A stretch of 44,320 nucleotides of DNA from positions 1 to 44,320 of the forward strand of contig JAOUFE010000003.1 in the NCBI GenBank assembly GCA_029858425.1, read 5' to 3'. Both the position numbers and the translations under genes were made by a program. Below, piece after piece: positions 29,047-38,266 of this stretch. This DNA is from Spirochaetia bacterium. Its GTDB lineage: Bacteria > Spirochaetota > Leptospiria > Turneriellales > JAOUFE01. Below the pieces are notes generated by a model that was not told the origin of the DNA, did no database searches, and was given only the letters and a program-made list of their open reading frames with translations. Within the stretch, counting starts at the first letter, position 1. Every line of letters starts with the position of its first letter.

Positions 29047-30642
29047 TTATTTCAAGGCTTTGTCGTTAACCGTAAACTTTACAGACTGCAATAACTCTTG
29101 TGTTTTTTGCTGGGTTATGGCATTGATCTTCTGCCCTCTTACCTGTCGAATGATATCGTCTTTCATCTCGGCGAAGGTTCCCATTTTTTTTACATGCGGC
29201 GGCATGCCTTTTTTCATTTTATTGTATTCGTCCATTAATTCTTTTTCAGTCCAGCTAACCTGTCCATACCACATTTTCTTTTTATAGAGCTCTGCTAAAA
29301 ACTGTTTCCTTTCAAAATCAGCCCTGTTTTTGTAAGATTTGGATTCGAATACTTTTTCTCTCTGCCCTTCAAGACTGTACAGTTGAAGCTCTGTAAATAT
29401 CCGGAAATATCTTTGAAGCTGGTCCTTGTCAGAGTAAACCGATTCAGGTTGCAACCCCTGGTCTTTTGAAACCCATTCGATAAAATTTTTGAAATCGTTT
29501 GCGGATATTTTTAATTTTTCGTTATCAATCAGGCTTGCTTTTGTTTTCCAGTCAGGCGTCAATTCCGGGAATTTCACCGGATCAAGGCCATAATCTCGAT
29601 ATAGTTGCTGCTGCCACTCTGAAAGTTTGGCTCCCTTGATTCTTGACCAGTACATTTTGGCGCGGGATAACGCAATATTGTCAGCATCTTTTTGATCCTT
29701 CAATTCGCTTTTTTTTATCAACTTGCCGTAGTCCTCGACAGTAACATTTTTCTTGTCCAGAAGTTCTATGATATGCCATCCATACAGCGTTTTTACAGGA
29801 GCAGAAATCTTTTTTTCATCATCGATTGGTTTCAGTTGATTTGAAGGAATGTAAACGGTATAATTGTCTTTGGAGATTTTACTCCATCCGGGCGGGTTAT
29901 TGTCTATAACCATTACAACGGCATCTTGTTCGAGATTGACATTTTCCACAGGAGCGCCGTCAGGTTTCGACAGAAGTTTTACCTTGTCTACTGCAATTCT
30001 CATGGGCGTACCCTGAACATCTCCGGCCATGCGATTTAATGCATCCTGAAATTCTCCCAGCATAATTCCCTTGGTAAAAAATCCAAGATCGCCTTTTTTT
30101 ACTTTTGAGGCATCATCCTCGCTGTATTTTTGCGCAGCGTCTTCAAACGTAATTTTCTTGTTTAAAATATCGCCTCTAATTCCGGCAATGGTTTCATATT
30201 CTTTTTGCCCATCGGAAGTTGCTTCGGCTTTCGCTCCTTTTGTATTTTTGTGGGAATCGACCGGGATTTTTATCAATATATGGCGGGCATGGAAAACAGG
30301 CTCTTTTTCCTTGTTTAATTCTTCTTGTTTTTGTTGATATAAAATATTTCGAATAATATTTCCTTCAAATAATTTTTTTAAATAAATGGCCTCGCCTTCC
30401 TTCTCAAGGTTTTGTTTCCCGGCAAGTCCGCTTAATATTTCTATGACGCCATAATCCTGAACAATGCGGCGCTTGAAGTCTGGATTGTCGAGCCGGCTTT
30501 TTATGTTATATAACCCGGCAAGAGCATTAATTTCTTTTGATGTTACCGTTCCACCTTCGTATGTGGCCAGCGTTTTATTGCAATTTGTTGTTACAAAAAC
30601 AAGCAACAATACGGCTGCAAAGGACAGTTTCAATTTTTTCAT
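29047..30642 (-). CDS. PpiC/SurA-type peptidylprolyl isomerase lipoprotein
   Basis: Signal peptide to TNC; HARHILIKI...FEDAAQKYSEDDASKVKKGDLGFFTKG...PVKTLYGWHIIELLDKK rotamase motifs. Confidence 0.9.
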   Translation of the reverse strand: MKKLKLSFAAVLLLVFVTTNCNKTLATYEGGTVTSKEINALAGLYNIKSRLDNPDFKRRIVQDYGVIEILSGLAGKQNLEKEGEAIYLKKLFEGNIIRNILYQQKQEELNKEKEPVFHARHILIKIPVDSHKNTKGAKAEATSDGQKEYETIAGIRGDILNKKITFEDAAQKYSEDDASKVKKGDLGFFTKGIMLGEFQDALNRMAGDVQGTPMRIAVDKVKLLSKPDGAPVENVNLEQDAVVMVIDNNPPGWSKISKDNYTVYIPSNQLKPIDDEKKISAPVKTLYGWHIIELLDKKNVTVEDYGKLIKKSELKDQKDADNIALSRAKMYWSRIKGAKLSEWQQQLYRDYGLDPVKFPELTPDWKTKASLIDNEKLKISANDFKNFIEWVSKDQGLQPESVYSDKDQLQRYFRIFTELQLYSLEGQREKVFESKSYKNRADFERKQFLAELYKKKMWYGQVSWTEKELMDEYNKMKKGMPPHVKKMGTFAEMKDDIIRQVRGQKINAITQQKTQELLQSVKFTVNDKALK

Positions 30643-30860
30643 ATTTTTTCCTTAAAATTATATATGGACAATCCTAAAAACCAGTCTTTGGTACATGAAC
30701 AGACAACGTCTTCCTGTGAGGTTATTAAATTTCTCCAAGAGCAAACATAGATCATGTCTTTCTCAAGGCGTCAATATTAAATATGGATATAAATACAAAA
30801 AAAATGAGCGCTGGCTCGATCCGTAGAAAATGTTTTTTGCCCGGTTAGACAATAACTTCG

Positions 30861-30888
30861 ATATTCATGTTATAATATTCATGTTATA
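30861..30888 (+). promoter_or_regulatory. 14-bp perfect tandem repeat carrying duplicated TATAAT-like boxes upstream of the MFS gene
   Basis: ATATTCATGTTATA x2, creating two TTATAAT sequences 14 bp apart, 40-65 bp before ATG 30928. Confidence 0.4.
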
Positions 30889-30927
30889 ATTAACTTTTCA
30901 GCAGAGTCCGCATTTTTTTAATGCTCC

Positions 30928-32142
30928 ATGAAAAAATCAAAGTCGCTAAAGTTTACAAAAAATGAAAAACTTCTTGTAAGCGCTCTGGCATTTTTTCAGT
31001 TTACTCATATTGTAGATTTTATGTTATTGATGCCGCTTGGGCCGGTATTAATAGACCAGTTTGCCATCAATAACGAAGAGTTTTCCTACCTGGTTTCAGC
31101 GTATACATTTTCAGCGGGGCTTACGGCTCTTTTTGCATCCACTTTTATAGACCGGTACAGCCGCAAAAAAGTACTTATTTTTGTGTTTACAGGGTTTTTA
31201 TTTGGAACGCTGCTTTGCGGGCTTTCGCCCACATACCAGCTCTTGCTGTTTTCGCGGATTATCACGGGCGCATTTGGCGGGCTGATAAATTCCATGGTAT
31301 ATTCTATTATCGGAGATTCTTTTGCGTACGAAAGGCGCGGTTCGGCAACGGGCATTGTCATGGCGTCTTTTTCAGCGGCGTCGGTTCTGGGGATTCCGAT
31401 TTCCTTATTTATCGCAAACCGCTTTGGCTGGAACTGGCCGTTTATAGTTTTGTTCCTGGTGGGTTTTGTGTTTATTGCCTACGCATTTTTTGCCATTCCT
31501 ATTTCTGACCGTGTGCCGCAAAAACATGCGTATGCAGATATTTTCAGGGAAAAAAATCATTATCCCGCTTTTTTTTTGATACTGGCCATGATGCTGGCCG
31601 GATTTTCCATGATCCCGTATATCAGCAATTTTTTGGTTTTTGATACGGTGATGACGCAGGAAAAATTACCCATGATGTATTTGCTCGGAGGCGCGGCAAC
31701 GTACATCACATCAAGATTGTTTGGATATCTTTCTGATCGTTATGGCAAAAAAATCATGTTTTATATTCTGGCCACTTCTTCCATGGTACCCATGTACATG
31801 ATCAGCAGGATCAACTACGCATATTCGGTTTATGGAATTTTAGCCATTACAACCATGTTTTTTATTTTCACATCCGGTCGGATGGTTCCGGGAATGGCGC
31901 TGATAACATCGGTAGTGAGTCCCAAAATGCGGGGTTCCTTTATGACCTTTAACACGGCCATACAGCAAATGAGCGCCGGTCTTGCGACTTTTTTGGGCGG
32001 AAAAATCATTGCGGCAGAAAGCGGGCATCGAATGACGGGATACCAGTATGTAAGCTATCTGGCCATTGCGGCCACTTTCCTGAGCATAGGGTTTGTGTAT
32101 ATAATGCGCCTTCACGATGAAAAAAACAGGGTGTTGGAATAG
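30928..32142 (+). CDS. MFS transporter
   Basis: Twelve hydrophobic segments; DRYSRKKVL loop 2-3 motif, LSDRYGKKIM second half. Confidence 0.92.
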   Translation: MKKSKSLKFTKNEKLLVSALAFFQFTHIVDFMLLMPLGPVLIDQFAINNEEFSYLVSAYTFSAGLTALFASTFIDRYSRKKVLIFVFTGFLFGTLLCGLSPTYQLLLFSRIITGAFGGLINSMVYSIIGDSFAYERRGSATGIVMASFSAASVLGIPISLFIANRFGWNWPFIVLFLVGFVFIAYAFFAIPISDRVPQKHAYADIFREKNHYPAFFLILAMMLAGFSMIPYISNFLVFDTVMTQEKLPMMYLLGGAATYITSRLFGYLSDRYGKKIMFYILATSSMVPMYMISRINYAYSVYGILAITTMFFIFTSGRMVPGMALITSVVSPKMRGSFMTFNTAIQQMSAGLATFLGGKIIAAESGHRMTGYQYVSYLAIAATFLSIGFVYIMRLHDEKNRVLE

Positions 32143-32295
32143 CAGAAGGGGGGAGGATTATAATATGTCAGCAGAGCATATTTTTGTCCCCCCTGCCTGC
32201 GACCCCCTTTGGCGTTCTCCGGCACCCCCCGTGTAGATGTCGACGAAAGTGGGTTTTACTCATTCTGGGTGAATATTGAAACTCCTGCACCCTCC

Positions 32296-32377
32296 GAGCT
32301 TGGGCATGAACTCGAAATTCAGTCAATTTGATTTAACTTGGCGCGTTTATGGGGCGCTTCGCGCCCCATAAACGCGC
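32296..32377. repeat. Nested palindromic element, copy C (left arm plus inner hairpin; right arm lost)
   Basis: GAGCTTGGGCATGAACTCGAAATTCAGTCA then GCGCGTTTATGGGGCG-cttcg-CGCCCCATAAACGCGC; same 45-nt arm-to-hairpin offset as copy A. Confidence 0.85.
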
Positions 32378-32465
32378 AATTTAATACATTATGATGCAAT
32401 ATAATTTTTAGTAAAAAATGATTGATAAGGTGTCTAAAGTAGCTATTTTGTCTAAAATCCAATAT

Positions 32466-32741
32466 ATGGAAATAAGACATTACATTATTCTCGGAAAAGT
32501 TCAGGGTGTGGGTTATCGTTATTACACCGAAGACATTGCCAAATCTTCCAGAATCAGAGGTTGGGTAAAGAATCAACCCGATGGAAGCGTGGAATGTCTG
32601 GCCGCCGGCCAACCAGCAGATCTGGAGATGTTTGAAAAAAAAATCCGAAAAGGTCCGCCATTGTCGCGGGTTGTAAATATGGAAAGAAAAATTCTCGTCG
32701 AGGGAGAAATCGATATTCCGGAAAATTTTTCAGTCTTGTAG
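32466..32741 (+). CDS. acyP: Acylphosphatase
   Basis: GKVQGVGYRYYTEDIAKSSRIRGWVKNQPDGSVECLAAG. Confidence 0.93.
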   Translation: MEIRHYIILGKVQGVGYRYYTEDIAKSSRIRGWVKNQPDGSVECLAAGQPADLEMFEKKIRKGPPLSRVVNMERKILVEGEIDIPENFSVL

Positions 32742-32756
32742 GAAAGTTTTTATTTT

Positions 32757-33683
32757 TTATCCTTTGGTAAAAAATCTTATAATAGATTTTTGAGATCTCA
32801 CGAGGGCTTTAATTTCAACCATTTTTTCCATCGTGCTATTGTATCCGGACTCAATAATGCTTTCGTAGTTGTGGTAGTCCGCCCAGTGAATCGGGGCATG
32901 CACAGGTTTTATTACAATAGCCGCTTGTTTTAACTGATAGTTTTTTCTGTAAATGGACGAAATTTCCTCGCTGCGCAACATGATGTCCAGGGCTGTTTTA
33001 ATCTTTTTACGCTCAAAAAAATCATTAGATACATCTACCGCAATAATTTTTTGAACGCCAAGAATAAATGCCGAATCTACTCCAACCCTGTCTACAATAC
33101 CGCCGTCGGTATACAATCCTTCTTCAATTTGAACCGGCGGAAAAACAAGGGGCATGCTCAAAGACGCTAATACCGGTTTACGCAACGGACCTTGATCAAA
33201 GATTTTTGGCTTTCCACTTTCGAGGTCTACCGCCACGCACGCAAAGGGCATTTTTAAATCGGAAAAACGCACGTTTGGAATCAAGGGATATACCACATCC
33301 TGAATATCATCGTCGTCCAGAATTCCCGGAGCCAACAATAATCGGCCGTAAAGTTCGGTTTGTTTGTACAAACGGTTAAATTTTAATAAAAACTTTTTGC
33401 TGCGACTAACCATCTCCCTGTGATCGTCGGAGCGCCAGGTTCCCAGCAGGGAATGTTTAAACACGTCCTTGTTTATGTGATTGATAATATGGTTTTCCAC
33501 TTCATCAATATCGAGAGTATAAGCGTAATGAGCAGCGATCAGGGCGCCCATGGAAACTCCGATCAGGATATCAAATTTGACCTTGTTTTCCTGTAATGCG
33601 CGCAGCACGCCAAGATGCGCCAAACCTCTGGCTCCCCCGCCTCCAAGGTTCAGCGATACTCTAAAAGACTTTCTCGAATTCAT
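32757..33683 (-). CDS. Patatin-like phospholipase
   Basis: LGGGGARGLAHLGVL oxyanion motif, GVSMGALIAA (GXSXG), TDGGIVDRVGVD (DGG). Confidence 0.93.
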   Translation of the reverse strand: MNSRKSFRVSLNLGGGGARGLAHLGVLRALQENKVKFDILIGVSMGALIAAHYAYTLDIDEVENHIINHINKDVFKHSLLGTWRSDDHREMVSRSKKFLLKFNRLYKQTELYGRLLLAPGILDDDDIQDVVYPLIPNVRFSDLKMPFACVAVDLESGKPKIFDQGPLRKPVLASLSMPLVFPPVQIEEGLYTDGGIVDRVGVDSAFILGVQKIIAVDVSNDFFERKKIKTALDIMLRSEEISSIYRKNYQLKQAAIVIKPVHAPIHWADYHNYESIIESGYNSTMEKMVEIKALVRSQKSIIRFFTKG

Positions 33684-34996
33684 ATAAAAACTGTTAAACC
33701 GGATTTACATCTGTCAAATATTTTATTAATATTTTTCAAAAATGATTTCGGGTCGAAAACAAAATCCCAGTCTTTTGGAGTAAGGCTTTTTAATTCGGGA
33801 TTTTTTTCAAAGCGCTGTCTTAAATTCGGGCCATCTGGATCAGACCAGAGATCCATGGCTTCTTTTTGAACTATTTCATAGGCTCTTTCGCGTGAAATTT
33901 CAAGCTTTTCGGTAATGGTCAACAATGCCCTTGATGAATAAATCAATCCCCCGGTAATGTCCATGACCCTTTGGCAGTTTTTCTCGTGAACTTCCAGATT
34001 ATCCATTACAAAAGTCATTTTAACAAGCATGTATTCAAACAAACTTGTGGCATCCGGTAAAATAATGCGCTCGCTTGAAGAATGAGAAATGTCGCGCTCA
34101 TGCCAGAGCATGATATTTTGCTGCGCCGTCATGCTGTATCCCATAAGGGTTCGCGCAAGACCTGCCATTCTTTCGCATAAAATCGGGTTTCGCTTGTGCG
34201 GCATGGCGCTGGAACCTTTTTGTCCTTTTTGAAACGGCTCTTCAATCTCGCGGCTTTCCGTCTTTTGCATCAAACGTATTTCCTGGGCAAAGCGAGCCAC
34301 TCCCTGCGCGGCTACCGATAAGGCATTGAGGAATACTGCGTGACGATCGCGCGGTACGACCTGGGTACTGACAGGTTCCGCATTTAAATTTAATTTGTCC
34401 AAAACATATTTTTCGAGTTCGGGCGGCAATTGTGAGTATGTGCCCACGGCTCCGGATATTTTACCGTAGCGCATTTCTTCGATAGCAGCTTCCAGCCGCA
34501 CGAAATTTCTGTGGGCTTCTTCCAAAAATCCCAGAAGTTTCAGACCGAGCGTTGTTGGTTCTGCATGCACTCCATGAGTTCTGCCAACCACAACGAGATC
34601 TTTGTATTTTAAGGCCTGTCCGTATAAAGATTGCAAATACTTTTTATAGCGCTCGCGGATAAGCTTGCCGGCATCCTGCACAATTACAGACAACGAAGTA
34701 TCGACAACATCGGAAGATGTCAAACCGTAATGCACATGTCTTGACGGGGCGCCAATTTTTTCGGCCATATTGGTTAAAAAGGCAATAACATCGTGATGAA
34801 CCGAATCTTCAATTTCGAGAACGCGCTGAGTATCAAATCCAGCTTTTTCCCGAATTTCTTCCATTTCTTCGTTTGTTATATGACCTTGCTGATGCCGGTA
34901 TTCGCACGCATATATTTCCAGTTTTTTCCAGACTTCAAACTTGTGATCCAGCGACCAGAGGTCGCGCATTTCGGAAGTGGAATATCTGTCGATCAT
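33680..34996 (-). CDS. purB: Adenylosuccinate lyase
   Basis: RYSTSEMRDLWS, SSDVVDTSLS, GRTHGVHAEPTTLGLK, KGSSAMPHKRNPI signature. Confidence 0.96.
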   Translation of the reverse strand: MIDRYSTSEMRDLWSLDHKFEVWKKLEIYACEYRHQQGHITNEEMEEIREKAGFDTQRVLEIEDSVHHDVIAFLTNMAEKIGAPSRHVHYGLTSSDVVDTSLSVIVQDAGKLIRERYKKYLQSLYGQALKYKDLVVVGRTHGVHAEPTTLGLKLLGFLEEAHRNFVRLEAAIEEMRYGKISGAVGTYSQLPPELEKYVLDKLNLNAEPVSTQVVPRDRHAVFLNALSVAAQGVARFAQEIRLMQKTESREIEEPFQKGQKGSSAMPHKRNPILCERMAGLARTLMGYSMTAQQNIMLWHERDISHSSSERIILPDATSLFEYMLVKMTFVMDNLEVHEKNCQRVMDITGGLIYSSRALLTITEKLEISRERAYEIVQKEAMDLWSDPDGPNLRQRFEKNPELKSLTPKDWDFVFDPKSFLKNINKIFDRCKSGLTVFI

Positions 34997-35160
34997 TGCG
35001 CTAAAGCCTATTCCCGAAACAGGACATCAAGTATTTATTGATGCCGGGAACAGTACATTCTTTAAAGAGTTCGAAAAGCAATGTTTGCGGGTCAAAGATT
35101 GATGGATAAAATTAATAACCCCGCCCACGCCGAAGCACACGAGGTGCGTAGGCGAGTAAA

Positions 35161-37665
35161 TTAAAATAATGACCTGATATCCGATTCCTCATTACCTTCT
35201 TCAATAAAATAGAATTCTACAGAGTCACTTACATTACCAAAAGGTAAAGCAGGTTGATCGTATGTTTTGGTCTTCTTTTGCTTCTTCTGATTTGTCATCA
35301 AATCAAAGACTTGCTTTTTATAAATTGAATCAGCATTTCCTTGAAGATGTTCACCCTTACTTTCCAATACATACACAAGTTCAACTTTACCATTCTCTTT
35401 TTTTGCAGCAACAAAATCAGGACGAATTTTATTTTCTCGCCAACCCTGAATTGAATACCACTCTTTGCCGGTTTTATTTCGAAACCACCAGAGTATTTTT
35501 GACTGTTTGTCGAGAATATCGCCCACTTTCTTTTCAAGGCTATTCATTCCAGAAATTTCTACATCCTGAAACAAATAAAATTTATAAGGGTTTGGCAGGT
35601 TATCTATGTTTATATCATCGAATTCTGGAACTCGCCAACCTGAATCAGTATCCGTAGCAACTGCAAGAACAAGTTTACCCGTATCTATTAATGAAGAAAA
35701 CGCTTTTTCCTCCTGGATACGTTGTTCTTTTTCAAGTTCCTGAAAAAGCATAGAGGTAATAAAACCAAAATGGTCTTTTAATACATCCGGTCCTAATGCT
35801 TTTTTAAGATTTTCTATATGTGACGTTGCAATCGCCCGGGCAAGAAATGGATTTTCAGAAATCTCCGTGTACCGACGAGTCATATATTCAATATTAATAG
35901 AATCTTTACCGTTTGAAAGTTTCCCTTCAATATAAAAATCCATTTTTTTATCTTCTGAAATCGTGACAGCATAAACGGTACGATCTTTGGTTTCGTTGCT
36001 TAATGATTTTTTAATTATTTCGACAAACCCCGCATCGAGTTTAAATTGGCCGGGATTTAGCAATGGTTTAATATCGTTGGAAAATGAAAATCGACGTTTG
36101 GAGTTATTCTCATCGACCATGACCCATGCGGGCAGATAAAAAGAGTTTTCAAATTGATGAAAATCTTTGCGAATATTTACCCTTTTGGTTTTGGTTTCTG
36201 GCGCATCACCGCCTATGACAATTTTACCTATGAGATCTTCCAAACCTTCATTTTGAAAACCCGAGGCGACCTTTTCAAGCATGGGGCGTGTGTCGCCTTT
36301 TGAAAAATATACATAACTTTCATCCAGTTCTTTTATGCCGGTTTTTTTTGCGTCGGGCTGTCTGAGAATTCGCCCAATGAGCTGGGTAATTCCCGTGTCG
36401 GAATTTACATTGGGTATGATACCGAGAATATAAGCATAAGAACAATCCCAACCTTCGCGCAATGCTTCTTTTGTAATCAAATACCGAATCGGGCAATCCG
36501 AAGAAAATAAATTCACATCTTCAATGTCATTTTGAGAGCTGGTTTTGATGGCAACTTCATCGGGATTACATTTTAGCTCAACAAGAAAATCTTTAACATC
36601 CAGACTATGTACCCTTCCTTTACCTCGTTGATCTTTACCTGTGGCTTCAACCTGTATCAACGCCATTGGGCGAATATAAATTCCTTTATCGCTTTGAAGT
36701 TTTCGGGCATGTTTTTCGAGCTTATCGCGGTGTTTCTTTATTTCACGAATCATGCTTTGCCAATCAGATTGTTCGGCCTGCCGGGGCGGTATAATGTGCA
36801 TATCGAGTTTTACCATTTCTTCTTGCTTTAATTCAAGGCCAGTTATGGTAACAAGAATGTTCATGTTGTCTTTTGGCGTTGCGGATAAACCAAGAACAAA
36901 CTCCGGGTTAAGACTATCGATAGCAGAACGAGCTTGATCGGTAAATACTTTATGAATTTCATCAATGATGATAAACGGACGAGAAACCCGAATTGCATTG
37001 GCAAGGCTTGTGCGTATTATGGAGCCAAACTCGGTGAGTAAATCCAGATTAGGAAATTGCTCGATTAATTTTGCATGTAGATCGCCTCGGTGATCGGCTG
37101 GAAAAAAATTTTCATAACCGCCTGAGTCTTGAAATACTTTTAATGCTTCTTTTCCATTTTTTCGACTCACAGACTGAATCATCACAAACAAAATAACCAG
37201 ATTATTTTCGATATCGTGGGCAGAGAGACGTTGACCTTTTTCGAGAATAACCGTTTTGCCAGCGGAAGATTGGTCAATGAGTTGGCGAAGAGGGTTGGCT
37301 TTATCGCGAATTTTGGCAACCGTTTGAGAGTAGATAATCTCTGATGGAACAACCCAGACCACAAGGCCGGTGCGTTTTTGGGCAAAGCGTTCCTGGTATT
37401 CACGTATGGCTTCGACAGCAAGCAGCGTTTTACCGCCGCCGGTTGGTACTTTAAAAATAACCCTTGGATAATACCAACCCAGACCATTTACGGGATTATC
37501 TTTAATCGCAAGTTTTTTCTGGCGATAAAGCTCTTGAATCCAGTTATGATTGATATTTAAAGTTTCTTTGGCCTGTAGAGCCTTGGCATGTTCTTTTTTA
37601 CCTTCGGTAAGAAATTCTTTAAGAGTATTGACTACCTTTAACTGATATTCCTTGAGATACATCAA
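35161..37665 (-). CDS. Type III restriction endonuclease subunit Res (SF2 helicase plus PD-(D/E)XK nuclease)
   Basis: FKVPTGGGKTLLAVEAI (Walker A), IIDEIHKVF (DEIH), LGLSATP, QLIGRILRQP; C-terminal RPDFVAAKKENGKVELVYVLESKGEHL. Confidence 0.9.
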   Translation of the reverse strand: MMYLKEYQLKVVNTLKEFLTEGKKEHAKALQAKETLNINHNWIQELYRQKKLAIKDNPVNGLGWYYPRVIFKVPTGGGKTLLAVEAIREYQERFAQKRTGLVVWVVPSEIIYSQTVAKIRDKANPLRQLIDQSSAGKTVILEKGQRLSAHDIENNLVILFVMIQSVSRKNGKEALKVFQDSGGYENFFPADHRGDLHAKLIEQFPNLDLLTEFGSIIRTSLANAIRVSRPFIIIDEIHKVFTDQARSAIDSLNPEFVLGLSATPKDNMNILVTITGLELKQEEMVKLDMHIIPPRQAEQSDWQSMIREIKKHRDKLEKHARKLQSDKGIYIRPMALIQVEATGKDQRGKGRVHSLDVKDFLVELKCNPDEVAIKTSSQNDIEDVNLFSSDCPIRYLITKEALREGWDCSYAYILGIIPNVNSDTGITQLIGRILRQPDAKKTGIKELDESYVYFSKGDTRPMLEKVASGFQNEGLEDLIGKIVIGGDAPETKTKRVNIRKDFHQFENSFYLPAWVMVDENNSKRRFSFSNDIKPLLNPGQFKLDAGFVEIIKKSLSNETKDRTVYAVTISEDKKMDFYIEGKLSNGKDSINIEYMTRRYTEISENPFLARAIATSHIENLKKALGPDVLKDHFGFITSMLFQELEKEQRIQEEKAFSSLIDTGKLVLAVATDTDSGWRVPEFDDINIDNLPNPYKFYLFQDVEISGMNSLEKKVGDILDKQSKILWWFRNKTGKEWYSIQGWRENKIRPDFVAAKKENGKVELVYVLESKGEHLQGNADSIYKKQVFDLMTNQKKQKKTKTYDQPALPFGNVSDSVEFYFIEEGNEESDIRSLF

Positions 37666-38039
37666 AGCTCCCTGTATTTATCAAAAACCGAATCAGTATA
37701 AAGAAACTCTAAATTCTCGACAATACTTTGTGCAAAGATCAATCTGTCAAAAGGGTCGCGATGGTAAAATGGCAGATTTGACTGTTTAAGTATGTGGCTT
37801 TCATCAATCGATAAAATCAGAAAATTATATTTCCACCGAATTTCGTCAAGAAAGACTTCGAGCGGGCAAGGAATTTTAAGTTTGCCCAGAGATTGTTTGA
37901 TGGCAATCTCCCACAGTGTTGCCATACTTACATATATAATTGATTTTTCATCTAAAAGCAGTTCCCTTATACGAATAGGGATTTGTTCGTTTCCTTCGGC
38001 AAACCATAAAAGCAAGTTTGTATCGATTAGATACTTCAT
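37662..38039 (-). CDS. PIN-domain toxin (VapC family, Sll0205-like subgroup)
   Basis: MKYLIDTNLLLWFAEGN, MATLWEIAIKQSLGKL, YHRDPFDRLIFAQSI, YTDSVFDKY; acidic residues intact; 4-bp overlaps with antitoxin and res. Confidence 0.93.
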   Translation of the reverse strand: MKYLIDTNLLLWFAEGNEQIPIRIRELLLDEKSIIYVSMATLWEIAIKQSLGKLKIPCPLEVFLDEIRWKYNFLILSIDESHILKQSNLPFYHRDPFDRLIFAQSIVENLEFLYTDSVFDKYREL

Positions 38040-38263
38040 TCCATATACTCCCGGAAATCTTCAAGAGGTTCATTAAAATCGGGAGATATCCAAATTTTGC
38101 CTGCGTATTTTCCATAATATTCTTTCCGGCTGGCTTTATTCTCATTTCCTTTTTCGAACGGAATTATGATGACTTCTAGCTTTTCCTCATCTGAAAATTC
38201 CTCCGGAAGTTCTATGGTTATGTGGTGGTTTTCTGGTTTTACTATTTTTCTAAGGGCCTTCAT
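38036..38263 (-). CDS. Antitoxin (DUF2281-like)
   Basis: C-terminal KYAGKIWISPDFNEPLEDFREYME; ATGA overlap with downstream PIN toxin. Confidence 0.85.
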   Translation of the reverse strand: MKALRKIVKPENHHITIELPEEFSDEEKLEVIIIPFEKGNENKASRKEYYGKYAGKIWISPDFNEPLEDFREYME

Positions 38264-38266
38264 AAA

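Noticed and set aside
32143-32212. GGGGGG...CCCCCC stem after the MFS gene
   Set aside because: Could be a terminator but lacks a T-tract, and the stem is a low-complexity G/C run.
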